From: Haloimpatiens lingqiaonensis
GTDB taxonomy: Bacteria; Bacillota; Clostridia; Clostridiales; Clostridiaceae
Reading direction: 5' to 3' (one strand)
Assembly (NCBI RefSeq): GCF_044502415.1
Contig: NZ_CP172402.1
DNA length: 64,000 nucleotides
Below the pieces are notes generated by a model. The model saw nothing but the letters and a program-made list of their open reading frames with translations. It was not told the DNA's origin and made no database searches. Numbering within the stretch: the stretch's first letter is position 1; each line of letters starts with the position of its first letter. Positions 22,657 to 31,714 of this stretch are shown in pieces. The position numbers and the translations under genes were made by a program.

Positions 22657-25600
22657 AATACATAAAATTAGGTTTGTTAATTTAAATTATAATTACAATA
22701 CTATGAAAATAGATGATGAGAAATTTTATTTAAATGGCGAAAATACTATGCTTAACTTGAGAAACGGTGGAGGTAAATCTGTACTTGTTCAAATGGTTAT
22801 GGCTCCTTTTGTTAATAGAAGATACAGAAATACAAAGGATAGAGCTTTTGAAAGTTATTTTACATCAGGAACTCCTACGTACATATTGGTTGAATGGAAG
22901 CTGGATGATGGAGCAGGTTATTTATTAACAGGTATGATGGTTAGAAAAAAAGAAGCAGCTTCCGATGAAAATTCAAAAGAAAAGCTGGACATTATAAACT
23001 TTATTCATGAATACAGAGATAAAAATGAATATGATATTGATAATATTCCTATAATTGATGAGAAAGCTGATAGGAGAGTAGTAAAGAGCTATGCTAATTC
23101 TAAAAATCTATTTGAGAATTTGAAAAAGAATAGAGAGCTTAAGTTTAATTATTATGATATGAATAACTCTGTAACTACTAAAAATTATTTTAGTAAATTA
23201 GAGGAATATAAAATTAATTATAGGGAATGGGAAACTATAATTAAGCAGATAAACTTAAAGGAGTCAGGGTTATCGGAACTTTTTACTAAGGCTAAGGACA
23301 GCAAGGGATTAGTTAAAGAATGGTTTTTACCAGCAGTGGAAAATAAGCTAAAAATTGATGAGGACAGGATTGATAATTATAGAAAATTATTAGATAGATA
23401 CATTAAACAGTATAGGCAAAATAAAGCAAACATTGATAAAAAGGCAAAGCTTGAATTATTTAATGAGTTATCTAAGGGTATACATATGTGCTGCGATGAA
23501 TTTATTAGTACAGCTGAAAAAAAGGAAGAGATAAAAAATTATATTGGGAATGTAATAGAATTTTTAAAGGAAAAGCTTGAAGATAAAGAAAGGGAAGAAC
23601 TGGAATTAGAGGAATTAGCTAAAAGCCTTAATGACAAAATAGAAGAGCTTCGATATGAAGAAGAATCAATAAAAATATATAAAAAACAGGATGAAATTTA
23701 TAATTTAGAAGACCAGATTAAAAACCAGCAGGAGCTTCTTAATGAAAGTGAAGGTAGAAAAAATAGTTTAATAAGAAAAGGGAATATATTAGAGTGTGCT
23801 AAGATACACAGGATGTATCAAAATACTTCAAAAGAGTTACAGCAGTATGAAACTGAACTGCGTATATTGAATAAAAAGAATGAAGATAGTGCACCGTATA
23901 TTAATAATCTTGGTTTTACTATAAGAGGAATTCTACAAAAGGAACTATATACTGTAAAGATAGAGAAATCAGATAAGGTACAATTGAAGAAGGATTTAGT
24001 AAAGGAAAAAGAGGATATCAATGATAAACTTAATACTAATAGAAAAGAAAATTATGGCTTAACGGAGAAGAAAGGTAGCTTGTCAGCGGAGATTCTATCC
24101 TTTGGTAAATTGGAAGATAGCTTTAATAGAAATTATAGGTTAAATCTATTTAGAAATATTGAGGGGTATTTTGATGATCAGAAAGTGCTTGTTATTGATA
24201 AAGAAATTAATGATGAAATCTTTACCTTAAATAAGGAAAGAAAAAGTATTGTGGAAAAAATATTATCTGATGAAGAAAAATTAAAAAGTAAAGAAAGTGA
24301 AAGAAAAAGAAATTTCCAAAATATCTATGATGTTAAAAACAAATTGGCTAACAAAGCTTTAGAACTTGAAAAGGCTGAAGAAGAAATAAAGAAACGAAAG
24401 GATATAATTAAGTTTGTTTATTTAGAAGAAGATAAGGTTTTTGATGGTGAAAGCATAGTTAACGCTTTTGATAGAAAAATAGACTTCTTAAAGGAAGATG
24501 AAACAAAGTTAAAAAGGCAATTTGAGGGTATAGTAAGTGAAATTGAAAAGCTTAAAACTGGAAAAGTTCTAGAGCTTCCTAAGGATGTTGAAGAAAAGCT
24601 TAGACAGAAGGATATTAGTATAACTTATGGAATGGAGTGGTTGAAGAAAAATGGTTATTCCCTAGAGAAGAATAAAAAGCTTGTAGAGGATAATCCATTT
24701 ATTCCCTATTCTTTAGTAATGGATGATAAGGAATTGGAAAGCCTAGAAAAAGAATGCTTAGATATTTTTACATCTTTCCCTATATCAATTATTAACAGGA
24801 AGGACCTTGAAAATGGAATTGACAATATCAATGCAGGTATTGTGAATTTAAATGGAGTTAGTTTTTTTATTTCCTTTAATAATAAGCTGCTAAATGAAAG
24901 TGAACTATTAATATTGATAGCGGCTAAAGAAAAAGAGGCAGAAGCTGTACAGTCTAAGATAGGTGAAAAGAAAGAGAATATTGCTTTCTATGAGGAAAAA
25001 AGAAATCTAGTTAAGTATTCAGAATTAACCCTTGAAGGCTATGAGGTATTAAAAAGAGAAATAAAACTACTAGGGGAAGAAGAGCAGGAATTAAGACAAA
25101 TAGAAATTAATTTAGAAAAGAGTATATTAAGTCTTCAGGATGAAATAAAGAATAATAAAGAAAAAGGAAAGCTTTTAGAGAAGAATATTGAAAGCAACAG
25201 TTCTAAGGCAAAAGCTTTTAAAGAGCTTATAGAAGCTTATGAACAATATAAGAAGGATAAAATTTCTTTAGAAAGAGTTGAGGAAAGGCTAAAGATAATA
25301 CAGGATGAAATAGATAAAGGAGAAAATAGAAAAAATCAGATAGAAAATGAAATAAATGAGTGTAGCATCTCAATTAATCATTATATTAATAAAGAAGAAA
25401 AAGCTTTGAAGGAGCTTTCTAACTTTAATATTTATAGATCTGGAACTAAAATTGAAAAAGATATAGAGGATTTATTATCTGAATACTATGCTTTAACTAA
25501 AGACATTACAAGTACGGAAAAAGAATTGCGAGATAAAATAAAGGTTCTTTCTGAAAAGTTTAATGAGGTTGAAAGAGAACTTAATTTAAAAGCTGATAAA

Positions 25601-27031
25601 TATAAAGTAAGTGAAAGTGATTATATTAATGAAACTTATGATATTCATAAAGAGTTCGAAATAAAAGATGAATTGGATAAAGAAAGTAATAGCTATAAAA
25701 GTTTACTTAAGGAATATAATAAGCTTAATAGTGCTATTAATATTACAAAAAGCAAGTTGGATGATTTATATAGCTTTTTAAAAGATAAATTTGATAGAGA
25801 AGAGCCCAAAAATAAGAGTTTATTAATAGAAAAAGATTTTAAGCTGGAAATTGAAAAGTTTAAATTAATGATTCATGAAAGTAACAATAAAAAAGTTCAG
25901 GTTAATAAGTTAAAAGCTAAAATAGAAAATAATTTAACTAGCTTGAATGAATTTAATGATTTAAATGTTATAGAAAAAGTGGTTGTAGACATAGACTTAA
26001 ATCAATTAGATAGTTTCATAGGAAGGCTTAAAAGGGATTTTAATAATATTAAGGATGAAGAAATTAATAAGGAAAAAAATCTTACTAATTTAGTTGTTGA
26101 TATTGAAATAAAGGATGAATTTAAACATGAAAGCTTGTTTAAAGAGCCAATTCAAACACTTAAAGCCTTAAAAAGCAAGCCTAAAGAGTTTAAGAAACAA
26201 TTGAATTTAATTACTAATTCCTATGAACTGATCATGGAAAAGCTATTGGCAGATATTGAGCTTATTGAAAAAGAAGAGGGCAAAATACTAGAGAGCATAT
26301 TAGAGTATGTAGAAGATGTTCATGAAAATATTGAAAAGATAGATGAAAATTCATCCATTACCATTGGAACCAGAAGGCTAAAGATGCTAAGTATAAAGGT
26401 TTCTGATTGGAATGAAAATAAAGAGCTTTATAAGATCAGATTAAAGGAATATATCGAGCAGGTAAGAGGGCAAAGCATAAAGGCTTTAGAGCAGAACGAA
26501 GATATAGAAGATATTATTAGTAATAATATCAATATAAATAAGCTTTATGATGAAGTTGTTGGAATTGGATCAGTAAATATTAAGTTATACAAAATTGAAG
26601 AAGATAAGCAAAGGCAGATTACTTGGGATGAAGTTTCAAAGAACTCAGGTGGAGAAGGATTCCTATCAGCATTTGTAATATTATCAAGTCTGTTATCCTA
26701 TATGAGGAAAGATGAAAGTGATATATTCAGCAGAAAAGAAAGTGGTAAGGTGCTTATAATGGATAACCCTTTTGCTCAAACAAGTTCAGCACACCTTTTA
26801 AAACCATTAATTGATATTGCTAAAAAGAGTAATACTCAGCTTATATGTTTAACAGGGCTCGGTGGAGATTCCATATACAATAGATTTGATAATATTTATG
26901 TGTTAAATCTTATACCATCTAAGCTTAAAAGTGGTGTTAAGTATTTGAGGAGTGAACATACAAAGGGAGAGGAAGAAGAAGTAATTGTAGCATCAAGATT
27001 TAAAATAGAAGAACAAATTAAATTGTTTTAG
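22649..27031 (+). CDS. jetC: Wadjet JetC, SMC-like ATPase
   Basis: Protein of 1460 aa with a split ABC ATPase head at the ends. The Walker A is LRNGGGKSVLVQ (about 37-48), the signature SGGEGFLSAF starts at 1333, and the Walker B is KVLIMDNPF with D1372. Between them is a very long coiled coil (about 290-1250, Lys/Glu-rich heptads), interrupted by a globular hinge-like region near 650-740. This is the MukB/SMC plan. JetC dimers with JetA/JetB extrude DNA loops and, with JetD, destroy small circular DNA such as plasmids. The head motifs are intact, so the system looks functional. Last gene of the operon; no clear terminator follows. Confidence 0.9.
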   Translation: MSKIHKIRFVNLNYNYNTMKIDDEKFYLNGENTMLNLRNGGGKSVLVQMVMAPFVNRRYRNTKDRAFESYFTSGTPTYILVEWKLDDGAGYLLTGMMVRKKEAASDENSKEKLDIINFIHEYRDKNEYDIDNIPIIDEKADRRVVKSYANSKNLFENLKKNRELKFNYYDMNNSVTTKNYFSKLEEYKINYREWETIIKQINLKESGLSELFTKAKDSKGLVKEWFLPAVENKLKIDEDRIDNYRKLLDRYIKQYRQNKANIDKKAKLELFNELSKGIHMCCDEFISTAEKKEEIKNYIGNVIEFLKEKLEDKEREELELEELAKSLNDKIEELRYEEESIKIYKKQDEIYNLEDQIKNQQELLNESEGRKNSLIRKGNILECAKIHRMYQNTSKELQQYETELRILNKKNEDSAPYINNLGFTIRGILQKELYTVKIEKSDKVQLKKDLVKEKEDINDKLNTNRKENYGLTEKKGSLSAEILSFGKLEDSFNRNYRLNLFRNIEGYFDDQKVLVIDKEINDEIFTLNKERKSIVEKILSDEEKLKSKESERKRNFQNIYDVKNKLANKALELEKAEEEIKKRKDIIKFVYLEEDKVFDGESIVNAFDRKIDFLKEDETKLKRQFEGIVSEIEKLKTGKVLELPKDVEEKLRQKDISITYGMEWLKKNGYSLEKNKKLVEDNPFIPYSLVMDDKELESLEKECLDIFTSFPISIINRKDLENGIDNINAGIVNLNGVSFFISFNNKLLNESELLILIAAKEKEAEAVQSKIGEKKENIAFYEEKRNLVKYSELTLEGYEVLKREIKLLGEEEQELRQIEINLEKSILSLQDEIKNNKEKGKLLEKNIESNSSKAKAFKELIEAYEQYKKDKISLERVEERLKIIQDEIDKGENRKNQIENEINECSISINHYINKEEKALKELSNFNIYRSGTKIEKDIEDLLSEYYALTKDITSTEKELRDKIKVLSEKFNEVERELNLKADKYKVSESDYINETYDIHKEFEIKDELDKESNSYKSLLKEYNKLNSAINITKSKLDDLYSFLKDKFDREEPKNKSLLIEKDFKLEIEKFKLMIHESNNKKVQVNKLKAKIENNLTSLNEFNDLNVIEKVVVDIDLNQLDSFIGRLKRDFNNIKDEEINKEKNLTNLVVDIEIKDEFKHESLFKEPIQTLKALKSKPKEFKKQLNLITNSYELIMEKLLADIELIEKEEGKILESILEYVEDVHENIEKIDENSSITIGTRRLKMLSIKVSDWNENKELYKIRLKEYIEQVRGQSIKALEQNEDIEDIISNNININKLYDEVVGIGSVNIKLYKIEEDKQRQITWDEVSKNSGGEGFLSAFVILSSLLSYMRKDESDIFSRKESGKVLIMDNPFAQTSSAHLLKPLIDIAKKSNTQLICLTGLGGDSIYNRFDNIYVLNLIPSKLKSGVKYLRSEHTKGEEEEVIVASRFKIEEQIKLF

Positions 27032-27037
27032 TTAGGA

Positions 27038-27051
27038 TATCTGGTATCTGG
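27038..27051. repeat. TATCTGG heptamer pair right of Wadjet
   Basis: TATCTGGTATCTGG, two perfect 7-bp units seven bases after the jetC stop, mirrored by the degenerate pair at 19081 before jetD. Confidence 0.6.
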
Positions 27052-27155
27052 TGGTTTAATATTTTTTAAATTAATTTTACGCATTATTTTCCACTTGAAG
27101 CAATATAAATCTAATGATAAAATATCTGTATTAATAAGTTATGGTGGTGAATTAC

Positions 27156-27650
27156 ATGAATAAAGAAATATTAAGTGCGATTAGCAATTTGTTAGATGAA
27201 AAATTAAACCCAATAAAAGAGGATATATCAGGTTTAAAAGAAGATGTATCAGGCTTAAAGAAAGATGTATCAGGTTTGAAAAAAGATGTGTCAAGTTTAA
27301 AAGAAGATGTATCAGGTTTAAAGAAAGATGTATCAGATTTAAAAGAAGATGTGTCAAGTTTAAAGAAAGATGTATCAGGTTTAAAAGAAGATGTATCAGG
27401 TTTAAAAAAAGATGTGTCAAGTTTAAAGGAAGATGTAAAATATATAAAAATTCAACAAAAGGAACATGGAAGAATTTTAAGTATACTTGAAGATAAAGCT
27501 ATAACCAACAAAGCAGAACATGATAAAATGTTTAATGAAATTGCTCATCTTTCAGGAAATGTTGAAAACATGAGAAAAGATTTAGCTACAGTAGAAATAG
27601 TAACAGCTAGAAACATGGAGAATATAGCAAATCTAAAGGTTATAAAATAG
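27156..27650 (+). CDS. Coiled-coil protein built from 21-bp repeats
   Basis: Protein of 164 aa. Residues 24-93 are ten head-to-tail heptads of the form VSGLKKD / VSSLKED with V and L at the coiled-coil core positions, followed by a non-repetitive helix (KYIKIQQKEHGRILSILEDK) to the end. No membrane segment or enzyme motif. The heptad block should form a rigid parallel coiled coil. Resemblance to Stx-phage tail-fibre or MCP-like repeat proteins is only superficial. ATG 27156 follows GGTGGTGA. It lies alone between Wadjet and the second flagellin, with its own terminator. Function unknown. Confidence 0.75.
   Translation: MNKEILSAISNLLDEKLNPIKEDISGLKEDVSGLKKDVSGLKKDVSSLKEDVSGLKKDVSDLKEDVSSLKKDVSGLKEDVSGLKKDVSSLKEDVKYIKIQQKEHGRILSILEDKAITNKAEHDKMFNEIAHLSGNVENMRKDLATVEIVTARNMENIANLKVIK
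27225..27434 (+). repeat. Ten 21-bp tandem repeats inside the coiled-coil gene
   Basis: Each unit encodes one heptad (GGTTTAAAAGAAGATGTATCA-like). Neighbouring units differ by one or two bases, mostly E/K and G/S changes. Copy number can vary by slippage without breaking frame. Confidence 0.9.
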
Positions 27651-27678
27651 GATACTAAAAGTATTAATTTTAAATAAT

Positions 27679-27712
27679 GGCCCAAAGCTAGTTAAAGCTA
27701 TTGGGCTTTTTT
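27679..27712 (+). terminator. Terminator after the coiled-coil gene
   Basis: GCCCAAAGCTA pairs with TAGCTTTGGGC-like DNA on the other arm (AGCTATTGGGC), followed by six T. Strong rho-independent signal. Confidence 0.85.
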
Positions 27713-27742
27713 ATATTTAATCATAATTTTTTAATCTAAATA

Positions 27743-27769
27743 TAAATATTTTTTGAAAGCTACCGATGT
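27743..27769 (+). promoter_or_regulatory. Sigma-28 promoter of the second flagellin
   Basis: TAAA (27743-27746), 15-base spacer, ACCGATGT (27762-27769). It differs from GCCGATAT-type -10 boxes at two positions. It lies 56 bases before the flagellin start codon. Confidence 0.75.
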
Positions 27770-27824
27770 ATATATATAAGGATATTATTTTGTTTTAATG
27801 TAAAAGAATGAAGGGATTGATTTT

Positions 27825-28670
27825 ATGAGGCTTATGCATAATTTAGCTTCTTTGAATATTTATAGAAATTACACTAGTACCTTGGAAAGACAAAGTGGTG
27901 CTATGAGTAGAATATCTTCGGGATATAAGATAAATGGAGCTAAGGAAGAGGCTAATGATTTAGCAAAAAGTGAAAGAATGAGAATGAGCATAAGAGGACT
28001 TGAAATAGCTTCTAGAAATGCTCAGGATGGCATTAGTATGCTGCAAACAGCAGAGGGTGGCATGGATAATATGACTTCCATACTTCAAAGGGTTAGGGAG
28101 CTAACTGTTAAATACAATAATGGTACTAACACAGATGGTGACAAGGCAATTATTCAAGGGGAAATAAAGCAGCTTCTAGAGGGATATGATGACATATGTG
28201 AAAACACAGAATTCAATGGTAAGAAACTTCTATCCGAGGAAATGACAATTGAGACAACCATTGGCGCGGAGTGTGGAGAAAATTTAAAGATAAGATTAAA
28301 AGATTTAAGAAGCGGTAGTATAAAAGATCATGATATTAAATTAGAAGATTTAAAAGAAATTAAGGAAAAGAATATAGATCCAAATAAAGCTTTACAGATG
28401 ATAGATTATTCCATTGACACCCTTGTAAAAACTAGAAGTCAGTGTGGTGCGCTAGAGAACAGGCTTGGAAGTACTATGTATAGGTTAGTAGAAATAAAAG
28501 ATAGGGTACAGGGGGCTGAAAGCTCCATAAGAGATGTGGACGTAGCAGAGGAAGTATTATCACTTGCTAAGGATAATGTGTTAATAGAAGCCTCTAATGC
28601 TATGATGGTTCAAAGTAATAAATTTCCACAGGATGTTTTGAAAATTTTAGAGAATGTTAGAAATAGATAA
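27825..28670 (+). CDS. flaB: Second, short flagellin
   Basis: Protein of 281 aa with flagellin N-terminal (MRLMHNLASLNIYRNYTSTL; RISSGYKINGAKEEANDLAK; SRNAQDGISMLQTAEGG) and C-terminal D0/D1 helices (TRSQCGALENRLGSTMYRL; SSIRDVDVAEEV; FPQDVLKILENV) and almost no variable surface domain. The usual RAGDDAAGLAIS motif is altered (NGAKEEANDLAK), so it is diverged, perhaps a minor filament or adapter subunit. It has its own sigma-28 promoter and terminator. The symbol is by analogy with clostridial minor flagellins. It marks the right edge of the accessory island. Confidence 0.9.
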   Translation: MRLMHNLASLNIYRNYTSTLERQSGAMSRISSGYKINGAKEEANDLAKSERMRMSIRGLEIASRNAQDGISMLQTAEGGMDNMTSILQRVRELTVKYNNGTNTDGDKAIIQGEIKQLLEGYDDICENTEFNGKKLLSEEMTIETTIGAECGENLKIRLKDLRSGSIKDHDIKLEDLKEIKEKNIDPNKALQMIDYSIDTLVKTRSQCGALENRLGSTMYRLVEIKDRVQGAESSIRDVDVAEEVLSLAKDNVLIEASNAMMVQSNKFPQDVLKILENVRNR

Positions 28671-28696
28671 ATCTTTTGCATATGCAGAAGATTTTT
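28669..28696 (+). terminator. Terminator after the second flagellin
   Basis: AAATCTT (28669-28675) pairs with AAGATTT (28688-28694) around a TGCATATGCA palindrome, then T residues. Confidence 0.75.
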
Positions 28697-28753
28697 CTAT
28701 TTTGAGTAATATAATTGTTTTTTTAATAATGCCTAACTTTTTTACATAAATAT

Positions 28754-28783
28754 TTGAAAAGTAAATACAAAATATGCTAAAAT
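28754..28783 (+). promoter_or_regulatory. Candidate sigma-A promoter of the flgB operon
   Basis: TTGAAA (28754-28759), 18 bases, TAAAAT (28778-28783), 161 bases ahead of flgB. The long AT-rich leader to 28944 shows no recognisable riboswitch. This would drive the early basal-body/export genes. Confidence 0.5.
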
Positions 28784-28944
28784 AGTACCATGTTATTTGT
28801 TTAATAAGAAATTTAATATTATTCAAACAAAATATTATAAAATTTATATTATATATGTGAATTTTAAAATAATTTTGCATTTTAGGCAGGAAAAACTAAT
28901 ATAAATGTTTAATATTATAGAAATAATAGAAGGATGTGAAATTT

Positions 28945-29337
28945 ATGCGAATAGAAAATGTAAACACTTATAATTTATTGAAGAAATCCTTGGATGCAGC
29001 ATCTTTAAGAAGCAAGGTTATATCCAATAATTTAGCTAATATAAATACAAAAGGATATAAAAGAAGATATGTGACTTTTGAGGAAAACTTAAAAAATGCT
29101 GAAGATGGACTAAATATGAAGAAAACATCTGAAAAACATTTAGCTCAAGGGGGAGATTGGTTAAATATGGAGATAAAAAAAGATAACCAGACTTCCATGA
29201 GAGAAGATGGAAACAACGTGGATATTGACAGTGAAATAGTAAATCAATCAGCTAATACCTTAATGTATGATGCTCTTACTGTGGAAATTAATAATAGAAT
29301 TTTAATGAGAAGAAGTGTAATAAAAGGGGGTAGGTAA
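28945..29337 (+). CDS. flgB: FlgB proximal rod protein
   Basis: Protein of 130 aa. RIENVNTYNLLKKSLDAASL, then KVISNNLANINTKGYKRR, is the rod-protein N-terminal motif. ATG 28945 is used, not GTG 28936, because the AAGGATGTG ribosome site covers the GTG. First gene of the long operon that follows, with flgC three bases downstream. FlgB forms the proximal rod in the periplasm-equivalent space with FlgC, FlgF/G and FliE. Confidence 0.92.
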   Translation: MRIENVNTYNLLKKSLDAASLRSKVISNNLANINTKGYKRRYVTFEENLKNAEDGLNMKKTSEKHLAQGGDWLNMEIKKDNQTSMREDGNNVDIDSEIVNQSANTLMYDALTVEINNRILMRRSVIKGGR

Positions 29338-29339
29338 AT

Positions 29340-29780
29340 ATGATAGGAGCATTTAATACAATGCGTATAAGTGCCAGTGGACTTTCAGCAGAAAGACTTA
29401 GAATGGATACTATAGCTTCTAATATGGTCAATTACCAGACAACTAGAGACAGTGAGGGGAAAATAAAGGCATATAGAAGAAAGATAGCTGTTTTTCAAGA
29501 AAACTTGTCAAATAGTATAGATAATTTAAGCAAAAACCGTGGTGAAGAGCTTTTAGGGGTTAAGTCTGTAGGGATAAAGGAGGATAATTCACCCCTTAGA
29601 AAAGTATATGATCCATCTAATCCAGATGCAAATGAACAAGGATATGTAGAGATGCCTAATGTAAATGTATTAAATGAGATGGCGGATATGATAGCCTCTT
29701 CTAGAGCTTATGAGGCTAATATTTCAGCTATAAATTCAGAAAAAAACATGTTTTCTAAGGCATTGCAAATAGGAAGGTAG
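29340..29780 (+). CDS. flgC: FlgC proximal rod protein
   Basis: Protein of 146 aa. The N-terminal FNTMRISASGLSAERLRMDT, then ASNMVNYQTTR, and the C-terminal PNVNVLNEMADMIASSRAYE are the FlgC signatures. Its start lies two bases after the flgB stop. Assembles with FlgB into the rod after export. Confidence 0.95.
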   Translation: MIGAFNTMRISASGLSAERLRMDTIASNMVNYQTTRDSEGKIKAYRRKIAVFQENLSNSIDNLSKNRGEELLGVKSVGIKEDNSPLRKVYDPSNPDANEQGYVEMPNVNVLNEMADMIASSRAYEANISAINSEKNMFSKALQIGR

Positions 29781-29788
29781 GTATTTAA

Positions 29789-30085
29789 ATGAGAATTAAC
29801 GAGTTTACACCGGATATGAAAGTTTTTGAATTTTCCCAAGATAAAAAAAATAAAGAAGAAAGTGGGTTAGGTTTTGAAAAATTTCTTAAGGAAAAATTGG
29901 ACAACCTAAATGAAACCCAGATAAAGGCTGAAGAAACTACAAAAAATTTTATAGCTGGGGAAGAAAAAAATATACATAATGTGATGCTTACTACATCAGA
30001 AGCAAAATTATCCTTAGATATGGCTATAGAGGTTAGAAATAAAATAGTTGAAGCATACCAAGAGTTAAATAGAATGCAGGTTTAA
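29789..30085 (+). CDS. fliE: FliE MS-ring/rod junction protein
   Basis: Protein of 98 aa. A central GFEKFLKEKLDNLNETQIKA and a C-terminal VMLTTSEAKLSLDMAIEVRN, then a YQELNRMQV ending, are typical of FliE. It is the first exported subunit and seats the rod on the FliF ring. Tightly packed between flgC and fliF. Confidence 0.94.
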   Translation: MRINEFTPDMKVFEFSQDKKNKEESGLGFEKFLKEKLDNLNETQIKAEETTKNFIAGEEKNIHNVMLTTSEAKLSLDMAIEVRNKIVEAYQELNRMQV

Positions 30086-30133
30086 TTGTTATTGCTTAAT
30101 TAATAGCAGTGTAGTGAGTGAGGAGTACAGGAA

Positions 30134-31708
30134 ATGAACAAGCTTAAAGAATTTACTAAAAAGATTAAACATAAGTGGTCAGAACTTACTAAAGGAAAGA
30201 AAATAGCTTTTACAATAATACCCATTGGGATTATATTTGCAATTATAGCACTATGTATTACTGTAAATGCTCAAAAGTATGGCGTGCTATTTTCCAATAT
30301 GAATGATAAGGATTTAGGAGCTATTTTAGCTAAGCTAAAGGAAAAAAAGGTGGAATATAAAGTAGAAGGAAAGGCTATAAAGGTTCCAAAAGAAAAGGTA
30401 GATGTTTTAAGATTGGAGCTGGCCTCAGAAGTGCCTTTGACCAATGGCAGCGTTGGTTTTGAGATTTTTGATGAAAGCAAGTTTGGGGCTACAGATGAAG
30501 AAATGAAAATTAAATATCAGAGAGCAATGGAGGGAGAGCTTGAAAGAACTATAAAAGGACTTCCGGAGATAGATGATGCAAAAGTTCACTTAGTTATGTC
30601 ACAGGACAGTGTTTTTGTAAAAGAGGATACTCCAGCCAGCGCTTCTTTAACTTTGCGTTTAAAATCAGGTAAAGAGCTAAAAAAAGATCAGGTTAAGGCT
30701 ATTGTGGCATTAATATGTGGAAGTGTAAAAAATTTAGATAAAAAGAATGTAGAAATAATTGCGTCTGGAGATTATGGTACTACTCTTTTAACTACCCCAG
30801 ATTTATTTGATGAACAGAATAAAGAGTATTTAGGAAATAACCAGGAACAAGAAAAAATAAAAAGCTCCTTAGAAAAAAGTTTGGAGTCAAAGATACAAGC
30901 TATGCTTGAAAAGGTTTATGGAAGGAACAATATTGTTGTAAAGGTAAATGCGGATTTAAACTTTGATGCTATACAACAAAATAGTACAGAGTTTTCACCA
31001 AAGGGAACTGTGGTAAGCGAACATATTATTACGGATAATAACAATAGCGGAGAGGCAGCTAATACTAATAGCCCTGTGGATGATAATATGGCTGCAAGAG
31101 AAGAGACTACTAAAGGTAGTTCTAACATTTCACATAAAGAAGAAAAGAGAAATTATGAAATATCAAAAAATGAGAAGAAAATAATTAAGGCACCAGGAGC
31201 TGTAAATAAATTAACTACTTCTGTACTTTTAAATGGAAATATAGATGCAGCTACAAAATCAGCGGTTACTAACTTGGTTATAGGAGCTGTAGGATATGAC
31301 GAAAAGCGAGGAGACACCATAAGTATAGAAGGAATGAATTTTGATAAAACAGTGGAAGATAAAGCTAAAAAAGATATTGAAGCTATGGAAAAACTTAAAG
31401 AAAAGGAAAGATTAAAGAAGATAATAATGGGCAGTGTAGTTGGAGCGGTATTATTACTAGCATTAATAATAGCTTTAATAATAAAAACTAGAAAGAAGAA
31501 AAATGAAGAGGAAATAGATGAGGAAGTTAAAGGCCTTGATGTAGTCATAGGAAATAATATACAGCCTAAAGAAGCTTTTGAATCAATTAATTTTGAAGAA
31601 GATAATGAAAAAACTCATTTAGAAAAGGAAATAAAGAATTATGCAACAGAGAAGCCAGAACAGGTAGCAGAAATAGTAAAATCATGGCTTACGGAAGATG
31701 AGAGGTGA
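30134..31708 (+). CDS. fliF: FliF MS-ring protein
   Basis: Protein of 524 aa. An N-terminal membrane helix (IAFTIIPIGIIFAIIALCIT, about 25-44) is followed by the ring-building YscJ/FliF domain (VPLTNGSVGFEIFDESKFGA). A second membrane helix lies near 435-455, and a C-terminal cytoplasmic tail (IKNYATEKPEQVAEIVKSWL) binds FliG. Length is normal. It forms the inner-membrane ring that houses the export gate. Confidence 0.96.
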   Translation: MNKLKEFTKKIKHKWSELTKGKKIAFTIIPIGIIFAIIALCITVNAQKYGVLFSNMNDKDLGAILAKLKEKKVEYKVEGKAIKVPKEKVDVLRLELASEVPLTNGSVGFEIFDESKFGATDEEMKIKYQRAMEGELERTIKGLPEIDDAKVHLVMSQDSVFVKEDTPASASLTLRLKSGKELKKDQVKAIVALICGSVKNLDKKNVEIIASGDYGTTLLTTPDLFDEQNKEYLGNNQEQEKIKSSLEKSLESKIQAMLEKVYGRNNIVVKVNADLNFDAIQQNSTEFSPKGTVVSEHIITDNNNSGEAANTNSPVDDNMAAREETTKGSSNISHKEEKRNYEISKNEKKIIKAPGAVNKLTTSVLLNGNIDAATKSAVTNLVIGAVGYDEKRGDTISIEGMNFDKTVEDKAKKDIEAMEKLKEKERLKKIIMGSVVGAVLLLALIIALIIKTRKKKNEEEIDEEVKGLDVVIGNNIQPKEAFESINFEEDNEKTHLEKEIKNYATEKPEQVAEIVKSWLTEDER

Positions 31709-31714
31709 TTTTAA

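Noticed and set aside
27181..27420. Minus-strand repetitive ORF opposite the coiled-coil gene
   Set aside because: A shadow of the 21-bp repeats: any frame through them stays open.
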